From CAYUCJ01 sp049282265 (GTDB taxonomy: Bacteria > Desulfobacterota > DSM-4660 > Desulfatiglandales > Desulfatiglandaceae), in assembly GCA_049282265.1 (NCBI GenBank), contig JBAPTR010000177.1, forward strand, positions 3,069-67,068: 64,000 nt of DNA, read 5' to 3'. Under the pieces are notes generated by a model. The model was not told the origin of the DNA. It searched no databases and saw nothing but the letters and a program-made list of their open reading frames with translations. A program made the position numbers and the translations under genes. Of the stretch, positions 1 to 7,741 are shown piece after piece. How positions within the stretch are numbered: position 1 is the stretch's first letter; the number at the start of each line of letters is the position of its first letter.

Positions 1-1
1 G

Positions 2-103
2 GGAAGCGACATTGAACTCCTGAAATTCTCATACGACTGGGTCAAATTTGGAATTCTCGGCCAGAAGACCTTTGCAGTCAAGCCTGAACAGGCCGCAAAG
101 TAG
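2..103 (+). CDS. YkgJ-type cysteine-cluster protein, C-terminal end only
   Basis: Only the last 33 codons lie in the window and the frame is open to the left edge. The tail DWVKFGILGQKT matches the tail DWLKFSLFGEKT of the next gene, so this is probably the C-terminus of a tandem paralogue of that YkgJ-family (putative Zn/Fe-chelating) protein. The two genes are 9 bp apart and probably cotranscribed. The cysteine cluster that defines the family would lie outside the window, so the assignment rests only on similarity to the neighbour. Confidence 0.6.
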   Translation, partial: GSDIELLKFSYDWVKFGILGQKTFAVKPEQAAK

Positions 104-112
104 AAATTCTCG

Positions 113-874
113 ATGGTCATGCATACCCAAAAGGCCAAAGACCTTCTTACTCCCTTGCGGGGACAATCTTTCCATTTCGAGTGTCATAGGAAGATCGCCT
201 GCTTTAACCGCTGCTGTGCGAAACTGCGCCTGATTCTGACGCCCTATGATATCCTTCGCATAAAAAACCGCCTGGGGATCTCATCGGGTGCGTTCCTTGA
301 CCGGTTTACAAACACCCTCATCCATGAGCACCCCCGTTTTACCATGGTCAAACTGGCCATGCAGGACGATGCGGAACAACGCTGCCCTTTCGTGACAGAA
401 AAGGGATGCGGCATCTATGAAGATCGGCCGGGGGCATGTCGTCTCTACCCCCTGGGACGGGCATCAGCTTTTGTGGAGGGAGAAGGCCAGGTCAGGGAAC
501 AGTATTTCATGGTCAATGAAGCGCACTGTCTGGGTTTTGCGGAAAAAAAGGGATGGACCCTTGATGAATGGCTCACCGACGAGGGTCTCCGGGACTATAT
601 GAAGATCAATGACAAGTGGCTCGAACTTGTGAACTCCCCAAAGAGTTTAGGTCCCGAAAAACACCTGGCCCAAAAGCACAAAATGTTTTTCATGGCTTCC
701 TATAACCTGGATAAATTTCGTGAATTTATCTTTAAGAGCCGGTTTTTTTCGCTTTTCGATGTGGCTCCTGCCAGGAAGGAGTCATTGGCATCCGACGATC
801 AGGCCTTGTTACTGTTCGCCTTTGACTGGCTCAAATTCAGTCTCTTCGGAGAGAAGACCCTCAGTCCTTCTTAA
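113..874 (+). CDS. YkgJ family cysteine-cluster protein
   Basis: This 253-residue protein has the cysteine pattern of the YkgJ/CxxCxxCC family, which is thought to bind zinc or an Fe-S cluster. Near the N-terminus there is FECHRKIACFNRCC, and around residues 90-115 CPFVTEKGCGIYEDRPGACR. The N-terminal third also contains the typical LTPYDILRIKNRLG segment. No signal peptide or membrane span is visible, so it is probably cytoplasmic. No cellular role is established for the family. The ATG at 113 has another ATG two codons later, and neither has a strong ribosome binding site. Its 3' end overlaps the convergent SEC-C gene by 14 bp. It follows a closely related partial gene. Confidence 0.8.
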   Translation: MVMHTQKAKDLLTPLRGQSFHFECHRKIACFNRCCAKLRLILTPYDILRIKNRLGISSGAFLDRFTNTLIHEHPRFTMVKLAMQDDAEQRCPFVTEKGCGIYEDRPGACRLYPLGRASAFVEGEGQVREQYFMVNEAHCLGFAEKKGWTLDEWLTDEGLRDYMKINDKWLELVNSPKSLGPEKHLAQKHKMFFMASYNLDKFREFIFKSRFFSLFDVAPARKESLASDDQALLLFAFDWLKFSLFGEKTLSPS

Positions 875-1625
875 CGCGCGACCCAATATAGCCGGGGCGC
901 TCGCAAATCAGGGCATCCAGTTCGATGCTATGCTCTGAAAGGAACCTGAGCATCTGTTCCGATTTCGTCTGTATGATCATGGCATTCTGACGCTCGATAT
1001 CAGCTCCTTTGATGAGCAATCCATGGTCATAGAGATAAATGATGATCCTGTCATCGGCGTCCAGAATCACATCAAATTTTTCTTTCAGGTACATGAGCCA
1101 GTAGCCGAATTCATGGGGATGCTCGACATGCTCCAAGGGGACACCCAGCTCGAAGCTCAAGGGCTGTGCCAGACCCGGCACTATTTTCGATCCCGCCAGG
1201 TAATCAAGGACATGGGCCATTTCATGGATAAGTGCGCTGTCTCCAATGCCCGGAGTAATGGCAACATAGATATGATCCGGGTCGCTCTTGACCGTCTTAT
1301 GGATATTCACCACCACCCCGCCCGTCACCGCTTTTTGCCGGCCCGGAGACTCACCACCTGAAAAGTTGAGTTCCTCATAGGCATGGAGATCAATGAAGCG
1401 GATTCCCATAGAAGTCCCGGTGAGATCCACCAGGTCCAATACATCGACCATTTCACCGGAGCGCCCGTACCTGACCTGGGGAAGATCCGTTATCTTTTGA
1501 CTCATCTCCAGGGTAAACTCACTCATTCCCTCCTGGATAAGGTCCTCTTCTTTTCCCAGGTGGCATTTCTTGAACTTTTTGCCACTACCGCAAGGGCAGA
1601 GATCATTTCTTCCTATTTTATTCAT
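861..1625 (-). CDS. SEC-C motif protein with HExxH zincin-like motif
   Basis: The protein is 254 residues long. It opens with a SEC-C zinc-binding motif (GRNDLCPCGSGKKFKKCH), as found at the C-terminus of SecA and in many small accessory proteins. The remainder is not a family I can name, but it carries IHEMAHVLDYLAG around residue 140, a HExxH zinc-metallopeptidase signature in a helical setting. This suggests a metal-dependent hydrolase, although the third zinc ligand and activity are not evident. The start at 1625 (MNKIGRND) is preferred to the ATG at 1634 because a GGAAG sits 10 bases before it and because SEC-C proteins usually begin just before GRNDPCPCG. It lies just downstream of a zinc-ribbon gene on the same strand. 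Confidence 0.65.
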   Translation of the reverse strand: MNKIGRNDLCPCGSGKKFKKCHLGKEEDLIQEGMSEFTLEMSQKITDLPQVRYGRSGEMVDVLDLVDLTGTSMGIRFIDLHAYEELNFSGGESPGRQKAVTGGVVVNIHKTVKSDPDHIYVAITPGIGDSALIHEMAHVLDYLAGSKIVPGLAQPLSFELGVPLEHVEHPHEFGYWLMYLKEKFDVILDADDRIIIYLYDHGLLIKGADIERQNAMIIQTKSEQMLRFLSEHSIELDALICERPGYIGSRVKKD

Positions 1626-1630
1626 TGATA

Positions 1631-1903
1631 TCATTCTTCCAGGATACAGCTCTTGTGGGCATCATGCGACCAGCAGGGCAGCGGTCCCTCCGACCCTGTT
1701 CCGGGGTCACGGCGATGCCTGTAGGAGGCCTTCACCTTCTGGCTCTTCATCATATGATCCCATCCCCTCACAAAATAGGGGCAGGCATCATTAAAGCATA
1801 CCCACTGGAATTGCGAATCCGACCAGGTGGAACTCTCCGGCGGTTGCCATTTTTTCATTTTCTCCCCGCAGTGCGGGCACTTGGGAATTTCATCTCTGCT
1901 CAT
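1631..1903 (-). CDS. small zinc-ribbon protein (ogr/Delta-like)
   Basis: The product has 90 residues with two CxxC-type knuckles, CPHCGEKM near the N-terminus and CFNDACPYFVRGW about 25 residues later, the arrangement of an ogr/Delta-like zinc ribbon. Such small proteins are common in Desulfobacterota and their role is unknown. The ATG at 1903 is chosen because GGAGG lies six bases upstream; an upstream ATG at 1915 lacks this. The stop codon lies close to the start of the SEC-C gene on the same strand, so the two are probably co-translated. Confidence 0.65.
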   Translation of the reverse strand: MSRDEIPKCPHCGEKMKKWQPPESSTWSDSQFQWVCFNDACPYFVRGWDHMMKSQKVKASYRHRRDPGTGSEGPLPCWSHDAHKSCILEE

Positions 1904-1930
1904 GTTTTCCTCCATTCACAAAAAAGGAGA

Positions 1931-1965
1931 ACCAAACCCTTCAGGCATGCCACAAAGGGTTTGGT
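1931..1965 (-). terminator. rho-independent terminator after hdrB
   Basis: An 11-bp perfect inverted repeat (ACCAAACCCTT / AAGGGTTTGGT) with a 13-base loop is followed on the minus strand by a run of six T. It lies just past the hdrB stop codon and before the zinc-ribbon gene, so it would end the sat-apr-qmo-hdr transcript or its hdr part. Confidence 0.75.
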
Positions 1966-1993
1966 TCAGGGAAAGGGCTGAAAGTCGATAAGT

Positions 1994-2872
1994 TTACCCG
2001 ATGGCTGCTTTCAAGATGCCTTCAGGTGGTATGACATTGCAGTTCAAAGCCGCATCCCTTTTCAGGTCCATCCCGAAGGCCACGGACATGAGTTGGGTCA
2101 GGTACACAATGGGCATATCCAGTTGGGTCCCGTATTTCTTGTTGATCCGATCCTGATACATCTCCAGGTTCATGGCACACATGGGGCAGACGGTGGAAAC
2201 CAGTTGGGCCCCGTGGGCGATGGCATCTTCCAGGATCGTCTTCACAAGCTCCATGCAATAATCCATCTCCGGAAGGAATATCCCCGATCCGCAACAAAGC
2301 ATTTTCTTGGGAAAGGGTACGGCCTCGGCACCCAAAGCCTCGAGAATCTGATCCTGGACCCGCGGTTTGATGGGGCTGTCGTATTCTCCGTAGGGCCGGA
2401 CGGACTGGCAGCCCACGTAACCGGCCACCTTAAGCCCGTTCAGTGGTTTGGTCACTCTTGCCTTTATCTTTTCCACACCGATATCGTGGTAAAGAACATC
2501 CTGGATATGCCGGACCTTTATCCCCCCATTATAATGCAGGCCCCCTTCGGCCAGACATTCATTAACTTCTATCAGAAGTTCGGCGTCTTCCTGGATTTCG
2601 TGGTTTACTTTGACCATCTGGACATAACAGGAGCTGCATGGCGCAACAATGTCAAGTTTATCCTTGGACTCGGCAAGGGCGAGATTGCGCGCATTGAGCA
2701 CCTTGATGGAAAGATCATTGGCCCCCGCATAGGAAACGCTGGCACCACAGCAGTTCCAGTCGTGGATCTCCTCAAATTCCATTCCCAAGGCCTCACAGGC
2801 CGGTCTGAGCGACAAAAGAAAATTGGCGCCGGTTCCCTCCAGACTGCATCCCCAATACAAGAAGTATTTCAT
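1994..2872 (-). CDS. hdrB: HdrB-like subunit (CCG domain) linked to Qmo
   Basis: This 292-residue protein has two CCG domains typical of heterodisulfide reductase subunit B, which hold a noncubane Fe-S cluster. The first runs WGCSLEG, WNCCGAS and CSSCYVQM. The second runs GCQSVRP, MLCCGSG and CPMCAMNL. There is no membrane segment, so it should be cytoplasmic. It overlaps hdrC by four bases (ATGA) and both follow qmoB on the same strand. In most Gram-negative sulfate reducers the third Qmo gene is qmoC, a fusion of an HdrC-like domain and a cytochrome b domain. In Gram-positive sulfate reducers hdrC and hdrB take that place, and this locus has the second arrangement. The likely job is passing electrons between QmoAB/APS reductase and another redox partner. 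Confidence 0.88.
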   Translation of the reverse strand: MKYFLYWGCSLEGTGANFLLSLRPACEALGMEFEEIHDWNCCGASVSYAGANDLSIKVLNARNLALAESKDKLDIVAPCSSCYVQMVKVNHEIQEDAELLIEVNECLAEGGLHYNGGIKVRHIQDVLYHDIGVEKIKARVTKPLNGLKVAGYVGCQSVRPYGEYDSPIKPRVQDQILEALGAEAVPFPKKMLCCGSGIFLPEMDYCMELVKTILEDAIAHGAQLVSTVCPMCAMNLEMYQDRINKKYGTQLDMPIVYLTQLMSVAFGMDLKRDAALNCNVIPPEGILKAAIG

Positions 2873-3450
2873 GCCACGGAACCTCCTTTCCCCATCCTTT
2901 CCGCCTTATCCAACATCTTTCTGAGGGACTGGATCCCTTTAATCTTTTTTTCAGGGAGGAGTTTCATTCTCCTGTGCAGGAGCAATCTGATGGCCACATC
3001 CATGAAGGTGAGGGTGCTCTTTATCCCTTCGACCAGTCCGGCGGAGAAAAAGACGCGCCTCGGGAGGTCCTTTTCATCAATGCGGCCCAGCCTGTAGACC
3101 TGTTTCCAGAATTCCTGCCCGAAGGCCGCTGTTTCCTTGCGGGGCACATAGCCCTGTCTGAGGGCATAGTGAGCCAGTCCATGCATCACATCCATAACGG
3201 GAATATTTCTTGGGCATTTCACCACGCAGGTATAACACGAAGTGCAGAGCATGATCGATTTGCTGCCCAGGACCTCTTCCCGCTTTCCTGCCCTGATCAG
3301 GGTAAATATCTGTCTGGGGGGATAATCCATATGATCACGCAAAGGGCACGAGCCGGCACATACACCGCACTGCATGCACATATTTATCTCTTCACCCGCA
3401 TCCACGTTTTGAAAAACTTCCAGCGCAAAAGACGGTTCATAACTTGCCAT
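2869..3450 (-). CDS. hdrC: HdrC-like ferredoxin subunit linked to Qmo
   Basis: The protein is 193 residues and has two [4Fe-4S] motifs, CMQCGVCAGSCP near residue 25 and CTSCYTCVVKCP near residue 70, as in heterodisulfide reductase subunit C. The C-terminal part has no run of hydrophobic helices, so the cytochrome b half found in QmoC is absent. It is co-translated with hdrB by a four-base overlap. AGGGG upstream of the ATG at 3450 supports the start. It probably accepts electrons from or donates electrons to QmoAB and passes them on through HdrB. A fold-back repeat of 319 bp separates it from qmoB, which may weaken coupling to the qmo transcript. Confidence 0.87.
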   Translation of the reverse strand: MASYEPSFALEVFQNVDAGEEINMCMQCGVCAGSCPLRDHMDYPPRQIFTLIRAGKREEVLGSKSIMLCTSCYTCVVKCPRNIPVMDVMHGLAHYALRQGYVPRKETAAFGQEFWKQVYRLGRIDEKDLPRRVFFSAGLVEGIKSTLTFMDVAIRLLLHRRMKLLPEKKIKGIQSLRKMLDKAERMGKGGSVA

Positions 3451-3487
3451 AGTTTTCCCCTTCCTCCCCTTTTCGCTTGCCCCATCT

Positions 3488-3806
3488 TGATGGAATCGTA
3501 AAAAGTCCGCTCCCCAGCTACCAACGAAGTCATCTCATTCACCGGAACTCAGGAGGAGAGTCTGAGGGTCTTTTTCGGACACTTCCTCATAGTGCACTTG
3601 GCACGGGGCTCCGACATGGACGGCTATTTGGGGTTTACGCCTCCAGAATTCCTGGTGCTCTCTAATCGCTACCCTTAAACCCCAAATGGGCGTTCATCCC
3701 CTCCGGAGTGTTTAGAAAGGGTCTGAAAAACAGTGTCAGGCTCTCCTCCCATTCGTTGCTCATAGGCTGCCGCTCGCGCCATAAACCGGCTTTTTACGGA
3801 CTTATC
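3488..3806. repeat. fold-back interspersed repeat, full-length copy 1
   Basis: This fills the gap between qmoB and hdrC. The outer ends are inverted (TGATGGAATCGTAAAAAGTC on the left, CTTTTTACGGACTTATC on the right). Inner arms also pair: ATTTGGGGTTTA with TAAACCCCAAAT, and CTTTTTCGGACACTTTCTC-like with AGAAAGGGTCTGAAAAA. The whole element can therefore fold into one long imperfect hairpin. It has no transposase frame and resembles a MITE. Related copies are at 17709-18003 and 19288-19617, with shorter derivatives elsewhere. Confidence 0.75.
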
Positions 3807-3848
3807 TATCTCAGGTACCGTTTCAATCAGGATGTGGCCTCCACAGGA

Positions 3849-6080
3849 TTACCAGCCCTTGTAGGGATTCGGGCCCACCTCTTCGATGGCCTCCATGAAC
3901 TCACTGATTATTCCCGGGATCTTGTCGTAGTCTGTAATACCCACCTCCACAAATTTGACCCTTTCGGATTCCAATGCGAGCCTGTCGAGGGTCTCAGACA
4001 CCTTGCTCAACCGCGTCTCCGCAAGTTCACTGCCTTTGACGAAATGGCACTGGTAGTCATCGCCATGCCGGCACCCGAGCAAAAGGACACCATCAATACC
4101 GCGGGACATGGCGTCGGCAATCCATACCAGGTTCATGGAACCCAGACACCGCATGGGAATGAACCGGATGTAGGGGCTCCATTTCATCTTCCTGATACCG
4201 GCCATATCCAGGGCGGGATAGGCATCATTTTCACAAACCAGCGCGATGACCCTTGGTTTCTCTTCGTCTTCTTCCGGGACCTCTATGGCCTTGATCATGT
4301 TTCCGATCATGCCCACGGAATAGTTCTTAAAGGAGATAATCCTCTCCGGACAGGCGCCCATACAGATCCCGCACCTTCGGCACCTAGTGGGGTTGGGAAG
4401 CGGGTTGGCCTTTTCGTCTTCGTTGATGGCCCCGAAAGGACATTCCTCTGTACACCGTTTGCACTGCGTACAACGGTTCATGTTGAATTCGGGATAGGAC
4501 ATATCGCCCGCCCTGGGGTGCACGGCCATGCCCTGAGAAGTGAGTTCGGCACACTGGATCGCCTTCATGGCGGCCCCGGTGGCATCATCCGCAGCCCTCG
4601 CCGTTTCCATGGGCCTGCGGACGCACCCCGCCGTATAGATCCCGGTTCGCCTTGTTTCATAGGGGAAACAGATAAAATGGGAATCCGGAAACCCATACTT
4701 GAGTGTGGGCAACTCAGGTCCCTGGCGATAGTCGAGATGCAGGGCGGAATTTGCGAAAAACCCGGAATCCGGCACCACCTCGATCATCCCTTCCTCGTCG
4801 GCCCCTTCGGCATCCGCCGGGGCCTTGATCTTGGGCGGCACCTCCGGCTTTGCCCTCGGAACCATGCCGACGGCAAGGACCACCAGATCCAACTCCTCCA
4901 CCTTGATCTTTTCTCCAAGCAACTCGTCATCGGCCTCCACATAGAGTTTGCCGCCGGCCTCGCCTATTCCGACAACCGTCCCACGGATAAAAACGCCGTT
5001 GTCATTCTGGGCTTTTCGATAAAAATCCTCGGCCTGTCCCACCGTCCGTATATCCTTGTAAAGGATGTAGTTTACAGCCTCGGGATTCTGTTCTTTCACA
5101 TAGGTTGCCTGCTTCAGCGAAACGAGACAACAGACGGATGAGCAATAGGGCAGATGATCGGGGTCTCTAGACCCGGCGCACTGGACAAAGAAGACGTTCT
5201 TGACCTCTTTGCCGTCGGAAGGACGGGTAATCTTCCCGGCTGCAGCCATTTCCTCCATCTCAACATTGGTGATCACGTCTTTGAACTTTCCATAACCCAG
5301 GTCATCCAGCTTGTTGGCATCATACGGCACCCAGCCGGTCGCCTGGACGACCGCGCCCACGCGTTCACTGCTCGCGCCGCCGTTGGACTTGATTTCCACC
5401 GAAAAAAGCCCGGGACCGCCGCTCACCTTTTCCACTGTCGCCCCGGTGTAGACCTTGACCTTGGGATGGGCCTCAACCGACTCGATGAGTTCGTTGATCC
5501 CGGTGTCGCTCAGTTCCTTATACGGCATGGCCACGAGGCTTTTCATCCTGGCCATGAAGCCGCCGAGCTTTTCCTCTTTTTCCACGATGATGGCCTGGAA
5601 ACCGGCCTTTGCCGTTTCCATTGCAGCGGTCAGACCTGCTATGCCCCCGCCCACCACGAGGATATCTTTAGAATACGCCTCCTCTGCCTTGAAAGGCACC
5701 GGCAATTGTGTGTCATTGGCCTTAACGCAACCCAATCGGATGTTGTCTTCCGCCAGCATCTGGGTGTCTTCGTTCTGGGGCTCCTGACTCCATGCCACCT
5801 GCTCGCGAAGATTGACCCGTTCCACGATCTTGTCCGCACCGAAATTGAATACATCGTAGTTCACCCGCTGGGAACATGCAGCAATGATGATGGTGTTGAC
5901 CCCTTCATCTTCCACGTCCTGTTTGATGAGCTCCACGCCATCGGGCCCGCAGAGGAAGGGATTGCTTTTGCAAAGGGGAACGCTGTAATCATCGGTTGCA
6001 ATCGCCGAAAGCTTTTCCACATCCATGGCGTCTCCGATACCGCAACCGGTGCATATATATAGTGCTGTCTTCTTATCCAT
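3849..6080 (-). CDS. qmoB: QmoB, quinone-interacting oxidoreductase subunit
   Basis: The 743-residue protein is an HdrA-like flavoprotein. It has an N-terminal domain with CTGCG, an FAD motif (GGGIAGLTAAMETAKAG) near residue 143, and a second HdrA signature with CAGSRD and CSSVCC. Two [4Fe-4S] motifs, CTQCKRCTEECP and CRRCGICMGACP, follow around residues 535-575. The last 130 residues are MvhD-like (VCENDAYPALDMAG, PMRCLGSMN, LLGCRHGDDYQC), which is diagnostic of QmoB. It forms QmoAB with the upstream qmoA, four bases away, and exchanges electrons with APS reductase in the cytoplasm. HdrCB rather than QmoC appears to complete the complex here. Confidence 0.95.
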   Translation of the reverse strand: MDKKTALYICTGCGIGDAMDVEKLSAIATDDYSVPLCKSNPFLCGPDGVELIKQDVEDEGVNTIIIAACSQRVNYDVFNFGADKIVERVNLREQVAWSQEPQNEDTQMLAEDNIRLGCVKANDTQLPVPFKAEEAYSKDILVVGGGIAGLTAAMETAKAGFQAIIVEKEEKLGGFMARMKSLVAMPYKELSDTGINELIESVEAHPKVKVYTGATVEKVSGGPGLFSVEIKSNGGASSERVGAVVQATGWVPYDANKLDDLGYGKFKDVITNVEMEEMAAAGKITRPSDGKEVKNVFFVQCAGSRDPDHLPYCSSVCCLVSLKQATYVKEQNPEAVNYILYKDIRTVGQAEDFYRKAQNDNGVFIRGTVVGIGEAGGKLYVEADDELLGEKIKVEELDLVVLAVGMVPRAKPEVPPKIKAPADAEGADEEGMIEVVPDSGFFANSALHLDYRQGPELPTLKYGFPDSHFICFPYETRRTGIYTAGCVRRPMETARAADDATGAAMKAIQCAELTSQGMAVHPRAGDMSYPEFNMNRCTQCKRCTEECPFGAINEDEKANPLPNPTRCRRCGICMGACPERIISFKNYSVGMIGNMIKAIEVPEEDEEKPRVIALVCENDAYPALDMAGIRKMKWSPYIRFIPMRCLGSMNLVWIADAMSRGIDGVLLLGCRHGDDYQCHFVKGSELAETRLSKVSETLDRLALESERVKFVEVGITDYDKIPGIISEFMEAIEEVGPNPYKGW

Positions 6081-6084
6081 TGAG

Positions 6085-7353
6085 CTACCTCCTAGCGATT
6101 GATTGGATGGCCTTCAGCGCTGCCGCCGTCGCGTCCTGGACACAGGATGCCACATCCGTTGGTCTCCGAACACAGCCTGCACCGTAAATTCCGGCCTTCT
6201 CCGGGTCGTTGATCAAGAAGCCATAATCATCACGGGGGATATCCGGGGATGACGAAATTTCGATTTCGTTGGGGACCATTCCGGTCGCCAGAACCACCAT
6301 ATCAAAGGTCATCCTGATCTGCTCACCGGTCCTGGTATTCTCACCCTCCACCAGAAGATCCCTGGTCTCCTCGTCTTCACTGATATTGGCAATCTTGCTC
6401 TTGACAAAGCTGACCTTTTCATCTCCCTGTACCCGGGTATAAAAGTCTTCCAGACGGTCAAGTGCACGTATGTCGATAAAGAAGATGGTCGCATTACAAT
6501 CGGGATACTGCTCTCTCAGATAGGTGGTCTGCTTTAGAGAAGCAAGGCAGCAGATGCCCGAACAATAGGACAGATGGTTTTCATCACGTGAACCGGCACA
6601 CTGAACAAAAGCCACATTCTTAACTTCTTTGCCATCCGAAGGTCGCAATATTTTTCCGGCCGTTGGCCCGTTGGACGCGGCCAATCTCTCCATCATCACA
6701 TTGGTGATCACATTCTTGTACTCACCAAAACCGTAGTACTCTATCTTTGAGGCATCATAGGGGCTCCAACCGGCTGCCCAGACGATGGACCCGACCTTCA
6801 GATCAAATGTGGTTTCCTTCATCTCCAGATCAATGGCCCCGTATTCACAGGCCTCCCGGCATTTCTTCCCTTCCTCAGTATCAACGATGGAAGGATCCAG
6901 GACATACCTCATGGGAAAAGCGAATTCATGGGGAAGGTAAGCCGCCTTGGTCTTGTCCATGCTGAAGTTGAAGGGATTGTCTATCTCCGTCTCGCAGACA
7001 TCGGCACATTTCCCGCAGCAGGTACAGTTTTCGTTCACAAAGCGCGGTGACAACCTTACCGTCACATCGTAATTCCCTTCCTCGCCGGAAAGACCGATCA
7101 AGTCCGCCATGGTCAGAAAACGTATCCTCGGGTTCTGTTTCATTCTTCTGAAATTGATTTCGAGACCGCAATTGGGAGGACAAAGCTTTGGGAAATAGTG
7201 ATACATCTGCGCGACTCGGCCACCCAGATGAGGGTTCTTTTCAATCAGAAACACATCATAACCGGCCTCTGCCGCCTCCAGTGCGGCCGTGATGCCGCTC
7301 ATACCGCCACCAACCACCAATATCGTCTGGTTTGTCGTTTGTACGTCTACCAT
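6085..7353 (-). CDS. qmoA: QmoA, HdrA-like flavoprotein subunit
   Basis: The 422-residue flavoprotein begins with a dinucleotide-binding motif (GGGMSGITAALEAAEAG) and continues with the HdrA-type LGGRVAQMYHYFPKLCPP segment. It has one Fe-S motif, CTCCGKCADVCE, near residue 135 and later CAGSRDENH and CSGICC. A C-terminal GAGCVRRPTDVASC segment ends the FAD domain. This order and length fit QmoA. The ATG at 7353 is chosen because TTGGAGGAGACA lies directly before it; the frame could also start at a TTG four codons upstream. It is the first gene of the qmoAB-hdrCB unit and is separated from aprA by a terminator and a possible promoter. Confidence 0.94.
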   Translation of the reverse strand: MVDVQTTNQTILVVGGGMSGITAALEAAEAGYDVFLIEKNPHLGGRVAQMYHYFPKLCPPNCGLEINFRRMKQNPRIRFLTMADLIGLSGEEGNYDVTVRLSPRFVNENCTCCGKCADVCETEIDNPFNFSMDKTKAAYLPHEFAFPMRYVLDPSIVDTEEGKKCREACEYGAIDLEMKETTFDLKVGSIVWAAGWSPYDASKIEYYGFGEYKNVITNVMMERLAASNGPTAGKILRPSDGKEVKNVAFVQCAGSRDENHLSYCSGICCLASLKQTTYLREQYPDCNATIFFIDIRALDRLEDFYTRVQGDEKVSFVKSKIANISEDEETRDLLVEGENTRTGEQIRMTFDMVVLATGMVPNEIEISSSPDIPRDDYGFLINDPEKAGIYGAGCVRRPTDVASCVQDATAAALKAIQSIARR

Positions 7354-7518
7354 TGTCTCCTCCAAGGTTATGATTTGCTCACAAAATGGAATTGATTAAA
7401 TCGCAGGAATCCCATCAACAGATCGCAGGAGATCAGGCCCGGCCTGAATTTCCCCCTTTCCACCTCGCAACAGACTGTTTTCAGATTCTTGCGAGATTGT
7501 CAATGGAATTGACATGCT

Positions 7519-7547
7519 CAATTAATATAAAAAGCGTGTCTCGTCAA
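7519..7547 (-). promoter_or_regulatory. possible sigma70-type promoter for qmoA
   Basis: On the minus strand TTGACG (7547-7542) is followed after 17 bases by TAATTG (7524-7519) in an AT-rich stretch. The -10 match is weak. It lies downstream of the aprA terminator and about 165 bases before the qmoA start. The rest of the 376-bp aprA-qmoA gap holds no gene I can see. Confidence 0.35.
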
Positions 7548-7686
7548 CAGGCATTTTCATCCGGGCTCAATGGCCACGCGAAAATGTCCCTTGACCAAAT
7601 ACGCTTACGTCATCCTCAATTGAAGATCTTCTCCCCAAGAAAAGCACGCGCCCGGGGTCTCAGCGCTGATCAGGCCTTGGCAATGA

Positions 7687-7723
7687 AATGCTCCAGGCAT
7701 CCCAAAACGATGCCTGGAGCATT
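7687..7723 (-). terminator. hairpin terminator after aprA
   Basis: A perfect 15-bp inverted repeat (AATGCTCCAGGCATC / GATGCCTGGAGCATT) with a 7-base loop starts about 18 bases past the aprA stop codon. Only a short T-rich tail (TTTCATTG) follows, so termination may be partial, or the hairpin may protect the 3' end of the aprBA message. Confidence 0.65.
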
Positions 7724-7741
7724 CTTGGTTCAGGTTAGGGT

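Noticed and set aside
3708..5141. Long plus-strand open frame of 477 codons
   Set aside because: It lies opposite qmoB, whose motifs are unmistakable; the plus-strand translation has no family resemblance.
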